A stretch of DNA of 64,000 nt from assembly GCA_963989385.1 (NCBI GenBank), contig OZ022509.1:52034271-52098270 (forward strand). The letters are read 5' to 3'. Shown piece after piece: positions 55,346 through 64,000 of this stretch. The stretch is from Ctena decussata (taxonomy: Eukaryota > Mollusca > Bivalvia > Lucinida > Lucinidae). How positions within the stretch are numbered: position 1 is the stretch's first letter; each line of letters opens with the position of its first letter. The position numbers were made by a program, and so were the translations under genes. A model generated the notes under the pieces. The model searched no databases. It saw nothing but the letters and a program-made list of their open reading frames with translations, and was not told the origin of the DNA.

Positions 55346-56321
55346 GTTATCTATCCATCAATCACTGAACGTGAAGGTGGAACAACTTTTCATAATAATT
55401 TGTGTTTAGAGATTCTACCACTGGTAGAACATTGGAGACTTTAAGTCTGTAACATACAAAACTGACATTTTTTCAGACTTTTAATACAATTTTCTGCATT
55501 CAAGGGCACATAACGCATTTTTCAGAACATTTACAGAAAAATGCTCATAATTCTGCAATGTCCAGTCATTGACAAATACTTGCATTAAAGGAAGGACAAT
55601 TCTATTGCTTGATGGAGAAACGTTGTCGTTTTCCGCAAATTTGGTAGGTGCAAAATACACAAATCTAAAAATTGCAAATAAAGTGATGTATTTTTTAGCA
55701 CAGATATGTAGTGGACACTGAAACTTTATTGCATCTTAAAGTGTGTCTACGGCTTATATAATATATGCCATAATCGTTAGTCAATCTATTTTTGGAAGAT
55801 TATAAATTACCAATTAGTTTCATTAGGGTCAGCTGGTATGGAATTACCCCACCCACTTTTAAGACTGTGTGTACATTAAACCAAAGCTCCGCTTGACTTA
55901 AACTTTTTATGGACGAACGTCCCCTACACAGGCCTAATTGCTTACAAAATATTATACAATTATAATTGTACCAGGAAAACCCCCTTATGGCAACTGGTCC
56001 TTTTCATCACATGCTCGCTCTGTATAATAATCTATTTGCTTATAAATGCCATTGGCCTTGAAGGAAAACTCCCACGAATTTCACCAAGAAAAAATCTAGC
56101 CAGAATGGAACTGATTTAAAGTAAGCAACAATTTTAAGAGCCTCGGTAAAAAAGCTGATTTTACGTAAGATTATTTCTACAAAAGGGTCGATAACTCAGT
56201 ACATACTTCTCGAGTATGTTGTCGTTTTAAATTGACTGACTCACTACATACGTTTTTCTAAAAGGCGTTTTTGAATTTTTTGGGAATAGTGGAGCCAATA
56301 ACTTAATTAAGAAATAGATCA

Positions 56322-56470
56322 GCTCTAGCAGTGAATTGTTGAGTAATAATTCACTGTTTGGAGGTCAGTTGTAAAGTAGATCATATCAGGAGCGCGGAGC
56401 GCGAGTGATATATCTACTTACAACTGACCGACAAACAGTGAATTATTACTCAACAATTCAATGCTAGAGC
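56322..56470. repeat. Foldback repeat (GCTCTAGCAGTGAATTGTTG)
   Basis: Arms of about 65 bases: AGTGAATTGTTGAGTAATAA, GGTCAGTTGTAA and GTAGATCATATCA with complements. The centre is GAGCGCGGAGCGCGAG. One arm and the centre recur at 60657-60765. Confidence 0.88.
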
Positions 56471-56861
56471 GGAACTATTTCGATTCTAACACTCAAAAAC
56501 GCTGAAAAATTATTATTTTCATTCAAATTCTCCCAACCATATTGCCAGCGCGTTCACGTTCCCGCTAACATTCTAAACTGTATCTAAAATAAATGTACAT
56601 TTTTATGGCGCTTTTAGAAAGAAAAAGCGACGTTACACCGTCTAACGTCTCAAAACGTCACAAAATTACGTCAGTATTGCCAGTGACGTCAGCAGTTAGA
56701 CACACGCGCTCCGAAACAGTGAATTGTTGCAGAATAAAACACGGAAACTTTCCATTGCTTCTATAGGCGCACTGTGTTAGAATAACATTTATTTCTCCCA
56801 CCTTTGCCTATATAAGATAGGCTCTCAGCTCATATAAGAAATTTCTTTCTTTTATACTTTT

Positions 56862-56945
56862 CAATGAATTATAGAGATTTCTCGATGAAATCGAAACTGA
56901 TAATCTCACTGTTTCAAACAGTGAAATTATCACTTTCGATTTCAC
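56862..56945. repeat. Palindromic repeat around TCACTGTTTCAAACAGTGA
   Basis: Nested inverted pairs: GAAATCGAAACTGATAAT, a second GATTTCACTG pair, and the centre TCACTGTTTCAAACAGTGA. Confidence 0.75.
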
Positions 56946-57361
56946 TGTTTCAGAAATAGGATTTTTGTGAAATAGCCTCAAGTTTTTTGTTGATTAATTA
57001 GCTAAATCTTATCTGGTTTGACAAAAATTACGTCGCGCATGTTTGCACGTCATTACGACGTTAATGACGTCACTTAAAGCGCAAACGTAACATTGTTACT
57101 GCACGCGACGTCAGGCCGTCTAAGTCTCCTGTAGGCATTCTTTCATGTCAAATGTTTTTAGATCTGTTTATCAAAATGATATTTGATGCTATTTTTCAGT
57201 TGCAAACCTTGTTTACAACCAATATCATACCCAATAAATACGCTGGAAGCATCAAATTTGACGCAAAACGGCGAGGAAAAAAGTTGTGTTTCTGTCGTGA
57301 TGGCTGACGCTCTTGAATAAACAGAATTATTGCGATTTTCAAGCATAAAAGAAATAGAAAA

Positions 57362-57510
57362 TTTGACTTTTTCTGTGTAAGATGAATTTTTATTTCACTC
57401 ATGAACACCAAACGTGGTATTTTCACTCGTGGCTTCGCCACTCGTGAAAATACTGCTTTTGGTGTTCATTCGGTGAAATAAAAATCGATCTTACACTGAA
57501 AAAGTCAAAT
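57362..57510. repeat. Foldback repeat (TTTGACTTTTTCTGTGTAAG)
   Basis: Outer arms TTTGACTTTTTCTGTGTAAG and the complement of its end, inner arms GAACACCAAANGTGGTATTT and CACTCGTGGCTTCGCCACTC at the tip. Confidence 0.85.
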
Positions 57511-57959
57511 ATCCTCTATATCTTATACCTGGCAACATCTTTCTTATATTAGCAACCATACTTTTTCATTTTTTGACTAATATTTTAATTTTAAATGAAC
57601 AAAATGGACACGCAAGCATGTCGGATGACATTTGATAGCAGATCAGGGGTTTGTGACGTCACTCAATTTTAATGACGTCACTAAAACCGGTTAAAAACGT
57701 CGCTAGCAAACTTGACGCGCGTGACGTGGGCGGCTAAGTTGCATTTTGTTTTCGCCCCCTGGAAGATGAAATAGTCCACATATCGTGTTTTCCGTCTAAT
57801 TTTGAGGTGCAAACTGTGTTTACACCCATTTTAGGACCCGATAAACACACTGGGCTGCTCAAAATTTACTTCAGATCATTGGTTAAAAAGTTAGAATTTT
57901 CCTGTTCTGAAGCCTAATCCGACTTTAGGTTTAAAATCCGCTAACAGTGGGAGAAAAAT

Positions 57960-58109
57960 AATCCATCATGAGCCAGTCCATGTAGGATAGGCAAATCTCA
58001 CCCTCGGGGTCGGAATTTCAACCAGGGACTCGGCAAGCGTCGTCCCTGGTTGAAATTCCGACCCCTCGGGTGAGATTTCCCTATCCTACATGGACACTCA
58101 TGATGGATT
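57960..58109. repeat. Foldback repeat (AATCCATCATGAG)
   Basis: Arms of about 60 bases: TCCATGTAGGATAGG, AAATCTCACCCTCGGGGTCG and GAATTTCAACCAGGGAC with complements, and a short GGCAAGCG loop. Confidence 0.9.
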
Positions 58110-58402
58110 GTTATACTCTTATCCGTGCACGTGTGTTCTTTAGGTCGATTAAAGAAAGCACTGAAAACTCTACCCTGACTTACTGTGATTGATGGGCGTA
58201 TCCCCGATCTACGTCATTCCCGCGCATTCATTTACTTTCTTGAATTCTCGTCCTTTCAGTGTTTTTGACAAATCATAAATTTGGCAGATATAAATTTCCA
58301 TACCGATCATAATCTTCCCGTAAGGTAAATTTTTTCGTGAGAAAATTTGCAATATATTGCGGGCGCATACCTATCACACATTACTCTAATACGAGCGTAT
58401 CG

Positions 58403-58500
58403 ACCCAGCAAGCACGCAATGTTGAATCAACATTGAATTAACATTGCTTCAACGTCATGACGTTGTCTCAATGTTGATTAAGCTTTGTGTGCCCGATGAG
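58403..58500. repeat. TTGATTCAAC palindromic repeat, copy 6
   Basis: Bounded by ACCCAGCAAGCACGC and TTGTGTGCCCGATGAG, with TGTTGAATCAACATTGAATT and CAACGTCATGACGTTG inside. Confidence 0.85.
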
Positions 58501-58569
58501 AACCTAACACGTCTCTCTTGCCGTTCTTATATCTCTTGAAACGTCTGAAATTTTGTTGGATATCTGTGA

Positions 58570-58735
58570 CAGTGGCGAATCCAGAGGGGGTTCGAGGGGT
58601 TCAAACGAACCCCCTTTATAGCCCTAAATAATTTCATTTTCATGGGTAATCTCAGCAAAAATTGGTCGAACCGCGCAAATCGAACCACCTCAGCTAATTT
58701 GAACCCCCTATCCAAAATTCCTGGATCCACCCCTG
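58570..58735. mobile_element. CAGTGGCG-type MITE
   Basis: Ends CAGTGGCGAATCCAG and CTGGATCCACCCCTG are inverted, the typical signature of a MITE widespread in animals. Its interior gives a reverse-strand frame (within 58976-58527) that is a known kind of repeat-derived false ORF. Confidence 0.75.
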
Positions 58736-58839
58736 TGTGATATTGCAACTCAGTATTGTAATACTGTAGGAGAATACTGGGGTTATCCCCCTTGACCAAT
58801 ATTGTAAAGGTGTAAGGGTACACCTCCATATTTTTCCGT

Positions 58840-58985
58840 CGCACTGGATTAGCAATCCTTTTCAAAATGGTGTCTGTTCTTAAATGAAAGAATTTGCTCC
58901 CATTCATTTCAGAGCTGACCCCAGTCGAAATGGAGGCAAAAATGAAAGGCGACAGACAGAGTTGTTGTTCCCACAAGAAAGTGTA
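58840..58985 (+). repeat. GGAGCAAATTC dispersed repeat
   Basis: AAATGAAAGAATTTGCTCCC, GAGCTGACC and GGAGGCAAAAATGAAAGG. Confidence 0.7.
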
Positions 58986-59339
58986 ACTATGTACTTTCAG
59001 GCTCGTAAATATGTATAGAGGCTTATGATTACTACTTACTTTTCTGAGACACTAAATAACAGATCATTTGGGGACGTAAAAATAAACATGTACAAAAAGA
59101 ATCTTTAGCTTGAACGGACATTCTTCAGTTTCAACTAAAGCAATGCCAACGTCAAATCGACGGGTTCTTTAAGCAACCGTTTCATGAGTTTAAAGTAAGC
59201 GTGTCTACATATTCAGTCAGTTTCTTAGTCAAATTCTTAGAGAAGGGAACTATCTTAGAATAATCCTAGGATATTTGTTCGATCGGCGTCCAACTAATTT
59301 CGATAATAGTAAGACAAGAGCCTACTGTGATTGCTATAG
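58986..59339. other. Gene-free stretch
   Basis: Nothing recognisable. Confidence 0.4.
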
Positions 59340-59490
59340 GTGCAGGTGAGAGTAATTTGGCTATTTTACTCTCCCCTACCATATCTCTTTTTCTTTCGCC
59401 CTGTCTAGCTCTGGCATGCAGACGGCTCGATATAGACTGAAATAATGTTGCAAAGAGCCGTTAAACCCTAAACAACCAACCAACCAATTG
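59340..59490 (-). repeat. GGGTTTAACGGCCC-type repeat, reverse copy
   Basis: Reverse strand reads GTTGGTTGTTTAGGGTTTAA and CGGCTC...ATTTCAGTCTATATCGAG, related to 10390-10450. Confidence 0.6.
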
Positions 59491-59504
59491 TACAAAAGAC
59501 AAAT

Positions 59505-59729
59505 GAACCGCGACACGAGAAAACCAACAAAGTGGTTGTGCGCAAAGCGCAGACTCAGATCAGCGTAGGCATCCGCCCAGTCTGATAAGAGTCTTCGCTT
59601 TGCGCTTAAAGGGTAGCTAAGGGTCTAAGGTATCTCAATGCGGACAGCGATGACTCTGATCAGACTGGGTGGATACCCAGACTGATCTGAGTCTGCTACC
59701 ACTTTGTTGTTTTTCTCGTGTCGCGGCTC
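59505..59729. mobile_element. MITE family G, copy H
   Basis: GAACCGCGACACGAGAAAAC to TCTCGTGTCGCGGCTC, 225 bp. The flanks (AAAT; ATCA) do not match, so a target duplication is not evident. Confidence 0.85.
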
Positions 59730-59847
59730 ATCAATGTTGTGCGCTTCCTTAGAACTGCATATGTCAGATGGTTCTTATTAGACAGCGACCACATCATATA
59801 CATGTATCTTTATGGATATTCATCTATGTGTATGGGCACTCCGCCAT

Positions 59848-59884
59848 GATATTTATTTATTTATTTATTTATTTATTTATTTGT
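59848..59884. repeat. (ATTT)n microsatellite
   Basis: About nine ATTT units. Confidence 0.95.
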
Positions 59885-59894
59885 GTTTGCGTGG

Positions 59895-60070
59895 GGTTAC
59901 AACTGCCGTGACTTCCTGTTTGCTTCCTCGGACCACAAAGCCCTTCTAGAAAGAGACCTACTGTTAAATAAAGAATTTGCTCCAATGGCTCATTTAGAAG
60001 GGAGACAAAAAAGAAAGTGGTAGAGTTGTTTTCCCTGAACATGTCCCGATTCACCTCAACTATCATCATA
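59895..60070 (+). repeat. GGAGCAAATTC dispersed repeat
   Basis: GTGACTTCCTGTTTGCTTCC, AAGAATTTGCTCC and GTGGTAGAGTTGTTTTCCCT in family order. Confidence 0.7.
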
Positions 60071-60655
60071 TAATTACCCTGTCTGTGGCCTTACAACAGA
60101 TTTAATCTTAAGACACTCAGGTTTTATTCACAAGTATTAGCTTTTTCAAGAAGCTGGCTTTTATTATTCGTAGAATGTTTTTGCCATACTACTGCTTCAA
60201 CAGGAAAAGAGGGGATCGAGCTATTCCACTGCAGAATCGCCATAGACCTGACATCTACGATATGGAGAGCTGCGTGGTGCTCTATTTTGTAACAGTACTG
60301 ACCTGTATCAGTCCTGTATCTGGGGTCAGACATTTATCGTTGTCATGATACACGGCACCGGAATGTATCTTGAAGAAGAAAATTAAATAGGTCTGCTCTA
60401 AATGAGCCTCCGGGGATGGTCACTCAAGCTCATCGAGCATATCACCACTAGTTGCGTTGCGCCATCGCCTACAGGCCCACCTAGCTGCTTCTCTCTAGAC
60501 ATTCTCAGCCTCTTAAAACTGAGTTTAAAGATGAGGATCTCAAATAGAAGTTTAGGTTTAACCGATGTTTCGTATGCAGCAGCCTCTGTTTACCTAAGTG
60601 CAAAGGATAAACTGCGTCTCAAAATTTCTAGAGTCCTAATTGCCTTTAATGTCGG
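60071..60655. other. Gene-free stretch
   Basis: Short open frames on both strands carry no recognisable motif. Confidence 0.4.
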
Positions 60656-60656
60656 T

Positions 60657-60765
60657 CAGTTGTAAGTAGATATTTCACTCGCGCTCCGCGCTCATGATAT
60701 GATCTACTTTGAAACTGACCTCCAAACAGTGAATTATTACTCAACAATTCACTGCTAGAGCTGAT
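60657..60765. repeat. Half of the 56322 foldback repeat
   Basis: GTCAGTTGTAAGTAGATATT, CTCGCGCTCCGCGCTC and the arm AACAGTGAATTATTACTCAA are shared. The other outer arm is missing. Confidence 0.8.
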
Positions 60766-61250
60766 TTTTTTTAAGTGAAACATCGTTTACCTGAGTCACC
60801 CTGCATACTATCTCCAGCTGGCGCTTCCACTCTGCGCCATGCACGCTTGTTCTTGTGCTCTAAACATTTTCGGTGTTCTATTGTACAAACACGAGTCATG
60901 CTCCTGCTTTTTAGAAGTCCGTGTTTTGTTTCCGTGTTATGTTTTTTGGTATCCAGGGCTAGGTCTACATCACCATGGCATTGTTGTTGAGAGCTTCTTT
61001 CAGAGTGTTCATTTATTAACTTTAAAGATCATGTTTTGACTGACCAGTATTGAATGCAGTATAGGTTTCCCCATGATTGGTGCTTCCACTCTTCGTCGAC
61101 AAAAGCAATAACTGCACAATCTTGTAAGAGGTGTTGTCATGAAGGCGGTATTACTGGTTGGTTCCGGTATTTGTAGGTACCGCATTCCGGAAGCTTTCGT
61201 GCGTGCTCGTTTAGCTTTTAACACCATGGTTTCAACTGATGACTATAGAA

Positions 61251-61276
61251 TGCGACCGTGTCATGACACGGTCGCA
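61251..61276. repeat. Perfect 26-base palindrome
   Basis: TGCGACCGTGTCA followed directly by its exact complement. Confidence 0.9.
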
Positions 61277-61470
61277 ATAAGAATATTCAAGATGGGCAAT
61301 ATAAGTCATGATCACGTGCTGATAACTGTAGATAGCTTGTGTTTCAAAGAAAATAATCTCGCACCAAATAAGAAACTCGACTGTATCTCAGGTCTTGAAA
61401 GCCCAAATTTACTGTTGGAAAGCGCAGGTACCCCTCACTAACGTCCTGTGTTTACATCAAATGCTGTCAT

Positions 61471-61550
61471 TTTATGAAATGAAGCCATTTACCAGGACAC
61501 TTCGGAAAAGTTTTCCGAAGTGTCCTGGTAAATGGCTTTATCTCATAAAA
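61471..61550. repeat. 80-base near-perfect palindrome
   Basis: AAGCCATTTACCAGGACACT TCGGAAAA and its complement, with TTTTATGA-type outer arms. There is no loop, so it would extrude as a cruciform. Confidence 0.9.
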
Positions 61551-62100
61551 CTACGATAGTTGCTACAGACAAATAACATTAGTGTGGGGTAACTGCTATT
61601 TAGGACATTGAAATCGGCCTAGTAAAACCGGAGATATAACTAATTTTCTAATTTGGTCTGAGATCTTTTTCTTTTGAAACATAAGCTATTTGCCGTTATT
61701 AGGACGTGAGCGTGACGCGTGTTGCACACTTGGTACCGAGTGCACAAAGCAAACGTAAGCCTACGCCCGACTTACGTCCGTCGTAAAAATGTCGCAGAAT
61801 TATAATCCGTGTGCACAACCGAGGCGTGTCGTAAACTAAGTCGTAAAATAGCTTAAAGACAAATATTCTCTACTATATAGAGCACACCCCCAGTCTTCAT
61901 TGGTTTTATGACCCTGTTACGCCATTTCCTATGTGAGAAAGAGGATTTCCTTTGATGAAATAGCAATGTCACTGGACTGTTGCATAATAGGATTATGAGA
62001 CCCAATAAACAAGAATATTTGTCTTTAAAAACTCACAAATCGCCTCGTGCACTAGGGTTAAAATACAGTCGTAGTACAGACTTAAATGCGCCGACGTTCG
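61551..62100. other. Gene-free stretch
   Basis: Nothing recognisable. Confidence 0.4.
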
Positions 62101-62355
62101 TAAGAAAAAGAGTCACATTTACCAAACAACCAGAGTGTTAGGAAACACAAAAGAGCTGTAACGAAACAAAAAAGTCATATTTACCAAACGACCTGGGTTT
62201 TACGAAACAAAAAGAGCTGTTACGAAACGAAAAAGTCAAAATAACCAAACGACCTGGTTATCAGGTCGTTTGGTAAATATGACTCTTTATTTTGTATCGT
62301 AACAGCTAGTTTTCGTTTCGTAACATCCTTTGTGTATACATAGTTGACCAGGGAT
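62100..62355. repeat. Foldback element family A, copy 3
   Basis: Long copy with three AGAGCTGTWACGAAAC units in the left arm and one inverted counterpart, centre ACGACCTGGTTATCAGGTCG. The right end CATAGTTGACCAGGGATGCG matches the family end. Confidence 0.8.
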
Positions 62356-63160
62356 GCGTTGTACACCTTGATGATGCTTTACGGATTCGTCGATTTTGAT
62401 ATTGACTGGAATTGAATGATGTGGCTAAAAGGTATAGAGCATATAACAAAAACATATAGCTTGACAATCTAATGTTCAATCGAATTGGTACAAACTTGAA
62501 AAATATAAACATTTATTTTCATGATTTAAAATGAACTTTACCGTTTTAATAGAAACAAAAAAGAAAACAGAAAATCAGTCACAACACGTCAATGACAACT
62601 ATAGTTAACGTATATGTAACGCCACTATGACGCTATAAAGACGAGAAACCATCCTAAAAACATCTATTTAAAGGACAGACACTGTCGGACTAAAACGATA
62701 AACATATAAAATTATATAAAATATTGGTCTCATAACCAAACATAATCCAGGCTCTACTATGTGTTTCACACATCAATTAAGAATAAACCGGAAAATTCAT
62801 GTCAACAAGTAAAGATGCCAATTTTATCACAAGGGAGACACCTGTTCAAAAACCGTCAAGCGACTTCGCCCCCTAATGGGCACTTATTATTAAGAAAACA
62901 ATTCAATCTCTCTGAAAGTGAATTATTTTCTTCGACAATACATCCCGGTGACAAGGGAGACGAACATTTCTAGATCAGTGTTGTCTCTATGCGTGTTCGT
63001 AAGATGAACAGCTACAGTATTTTGGGAAACAATTCTGCCATTTTCAATTTTGTATCCTTTCTCAGTTCGGGTCAAGTCTTAATGATCCTTAATGAAACAA
63101 ATTTCTCTTTTAGGAGCAAATACTTATCATTAAGAGAGAATCCCATTTTGAAACAGGCTA
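62356..63160. other. Gene-free stretch with a weak dispersed repeat
   Basis: Near 63040-63155 TTTTAGGAGCAAATACTTAT and neighbouring motifs resemble the GGAGCAAATTC family. No gene was recognised. Confidence 0.4.
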
Positions 63161-63187
63161 CCATAGACATAGACATAGACATAGATA
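63161..63187. repeat. (ACATAG)n microsatellite
   Basis: Four to five ACATAG units next to the SINE. Confidence 0.9.
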
Positions 63188-63287
63188 ACTTTATTCACTC
63201 AAGACATGTATGACATATGAGGATTTATATAAATCAAACACACCATTTACCGTGTCCTCGAAAGCAAATAGAAAGCCATAAAAAAGG

Positions 63288-63560
63288 CCGGGCCGGGTAG
63301 CGCAATCGGTAGGGCACCTGACTCGTAAGTCAGAGGTCCTGGGTTCGAATCCCGGTCTGGCTACATACTTTCGTTTCTCCTTCCGCTGATTCAAGAAGGG
63401 CAGTTGTCAGTTTCTGGCGAAAGTATGTGCACTTAGTACTGGTTAACCGCTTAGGAGGTCTAAGCCTGCCCAGGAATAGTGTGGTTAGGTTAACTGACCG
63501 TCCCGACATGACCTTAGTTGTTTACCTTGGCCGTTAAGCATCAAATCAACCAACCAACCC
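63288..63560 (+). mobile_element. tRNA-derived SINE, copy 3
   Basis: Head with TAGCGCAATCGGTAGGGCA and GGGTTCGAATCCC. The anticodon-arm region reads CTGACTCGTAAGTCAG. The body is as in copies 1 and 2. The tail GTTAAGCATCAAATCAACCA ACCAACC is a CAAC-like repeat. Confidence 0.9.
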
Positions 63561-63744
63561 TTAGTAAAAAGAAAGGTGAAAAAAACATAGAGATATATCC
63601 ACCCACCTTAATATGTGCGCTTTGTAAATACTAAATATCTTTAAAATCGTTCGTGACATAGTCCAGAAAATAAGTGAATGATTTGGGTATATAGTTTTAT
63701 GGGTACATCTAAATGTTTATTCCTCCATTTTGTACATAGTTATT

Positions 63745-63910
63745 TCTTGTTTGCGTCCCTGGACTACACAGCCCTCTGAAATGTGGTTTACTCTGAAAGG
63801 AAAGAATTTGCTCCTTGAGGAGCAAATTCTTTCCTTTAAGAGTTGACCACCATTGAAAAGGGAGAAAAAAATTAAATGGTAGAGTTGATCCCCCTAAAAA
63901 TGTGCCCATC
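63745..63910 (+). repeat. GGAGCAAATTC dispersed repeat, hairpin copy
   Basis: CTTGTTTGCGTCCCTGGACT, AAAGGAAAGAATTTGCTCC directly followed by its inverted GGAGCAAATTCTTTCC, then GAGTTGACC. This is the best copy of the family hairpin. Confidence 0.8.
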
Positions 63911-64000
63911 CACCTTATTTGTTAAAATCGCTTGTCTTACTGTTCCTCTGAAAGAAACATCTAAACATCTAGTGCTATTAACCAAGAAACAATCAATTCA

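Larger units (their letters stand above)
51816..56005. mobile_element. Long inverted repeat (large foldback element)
   Basis: The left arm (51816-52286, continuing 54105-54195) and the right arm (55447-56005) are inverted copies about 560 bases long by eye. They share AAAGGACCAGTTGCC at the outer ends, AGGCCTGTGTAGGGGACGTT, CATATCTGTGCTAAAAAATA and ATTCTGCAATGTCCAG. The left arm is split by the element at 52287. The inner loop 54196-55446 has no gene I recognise, only a SINE-like head near 55165-55340. A foldback transposon is the likeliest identity. Confidence 0.8.

Noticed and set aside
58527..58976. 149-codon reverse-strand frame
   Set aside because: Most of it is the reverse translation of a CAGTGGCG-type MITE and a dispersed repeat.
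60775..61441. Overlapping open frames of 70-100 codons
   Set aside because: No signal peptide, motif or splice context, and the region includes a perfect palindrome and repeat halves.

Overview
The window reads as nuclear DNA of a marine bivalve mollusc, possibly a venerid clam. The clues are AT-rich DNA dominated by short foldback elements, tRNA-derived SINEs, degraded LINEs, and non-autonomous elements built from internal tandem repeats plus (CCGT)n runs, which recall bivalve 'pearl'/Helitron-like elements. Intron-split genes with TATA boxes, GT-AG splice sites and one AATAAA signal rule out a bacterium. The taxon is inferred, not proven.

The only convincing host genes are four members of one small family. 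Each encodes a secreted peptide of 78-87 residues with six cysteines. They lie at 7680-7943 (+), 23299-23562 (+), 39625-39885 (+) and 49007-48771 (-). Each coding region is a single 3' exon, and in every one a splice acceptor lies 7-10 bases before the ATG. So each gene has a non-coding first exon and a 5' UTR intron. For the first two genes the TATA box and the exon 1 donor can be matched between copies. The mature part follows C-x6-C-x14-C-x8(10)-C-x6-C-x-C. The family is unidentified; a secreted defence or signalling peptide is an inference.

Genes 1 and 2 lie in a tandem segmental duplication. About 6.1-10.2 kb is collinear with about 21.3-31.3 kb. The second copy has grown from about 4 kb to 10 kb by insertions, including a LINE and a SINE. 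Comparing the two copies gives natural empty sites for several elements.

Layout. 0-6 kb: gene-poor, foldback repeats. 6-10.2 kb: duplication unit 1 with peptide gene 1. 10.4-14 kb: broken LINE carrying a nested 1.1-kb tandem-repeat element. 15-18 kb: 3' fragments of a second retroelement with nested small transposons. 18.2-21.2 kb: large tandem-repeat element with a second array nested in it. 21.3-31.3 kb: duplication unit 2 with peptide gene 2 and a reverse-strand LINE. 32.7-34.3 kb: Helitron-like element. 35.9-37.3 kb: pearl-like element. 37.4-40.5 kb: 4-bp-TSD foldback elements around peptide gene 3. 41-48.6 kb: repeats and gene-free DNA. 48.7-49.8 kb: peptide gene 4, reverse strand. 51.8-56.0 kb: long inverted repeat split by a Helitron-like element. 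56-64 kb: hairpin-forming repeats and SINEs, no gene seen.

No rRNA, true tRNA, CRISPR or operon structure was seen. Coordinates of repeats are read by eye and are accurate to a few bases at recognised ends, tens of bases elsewhere.
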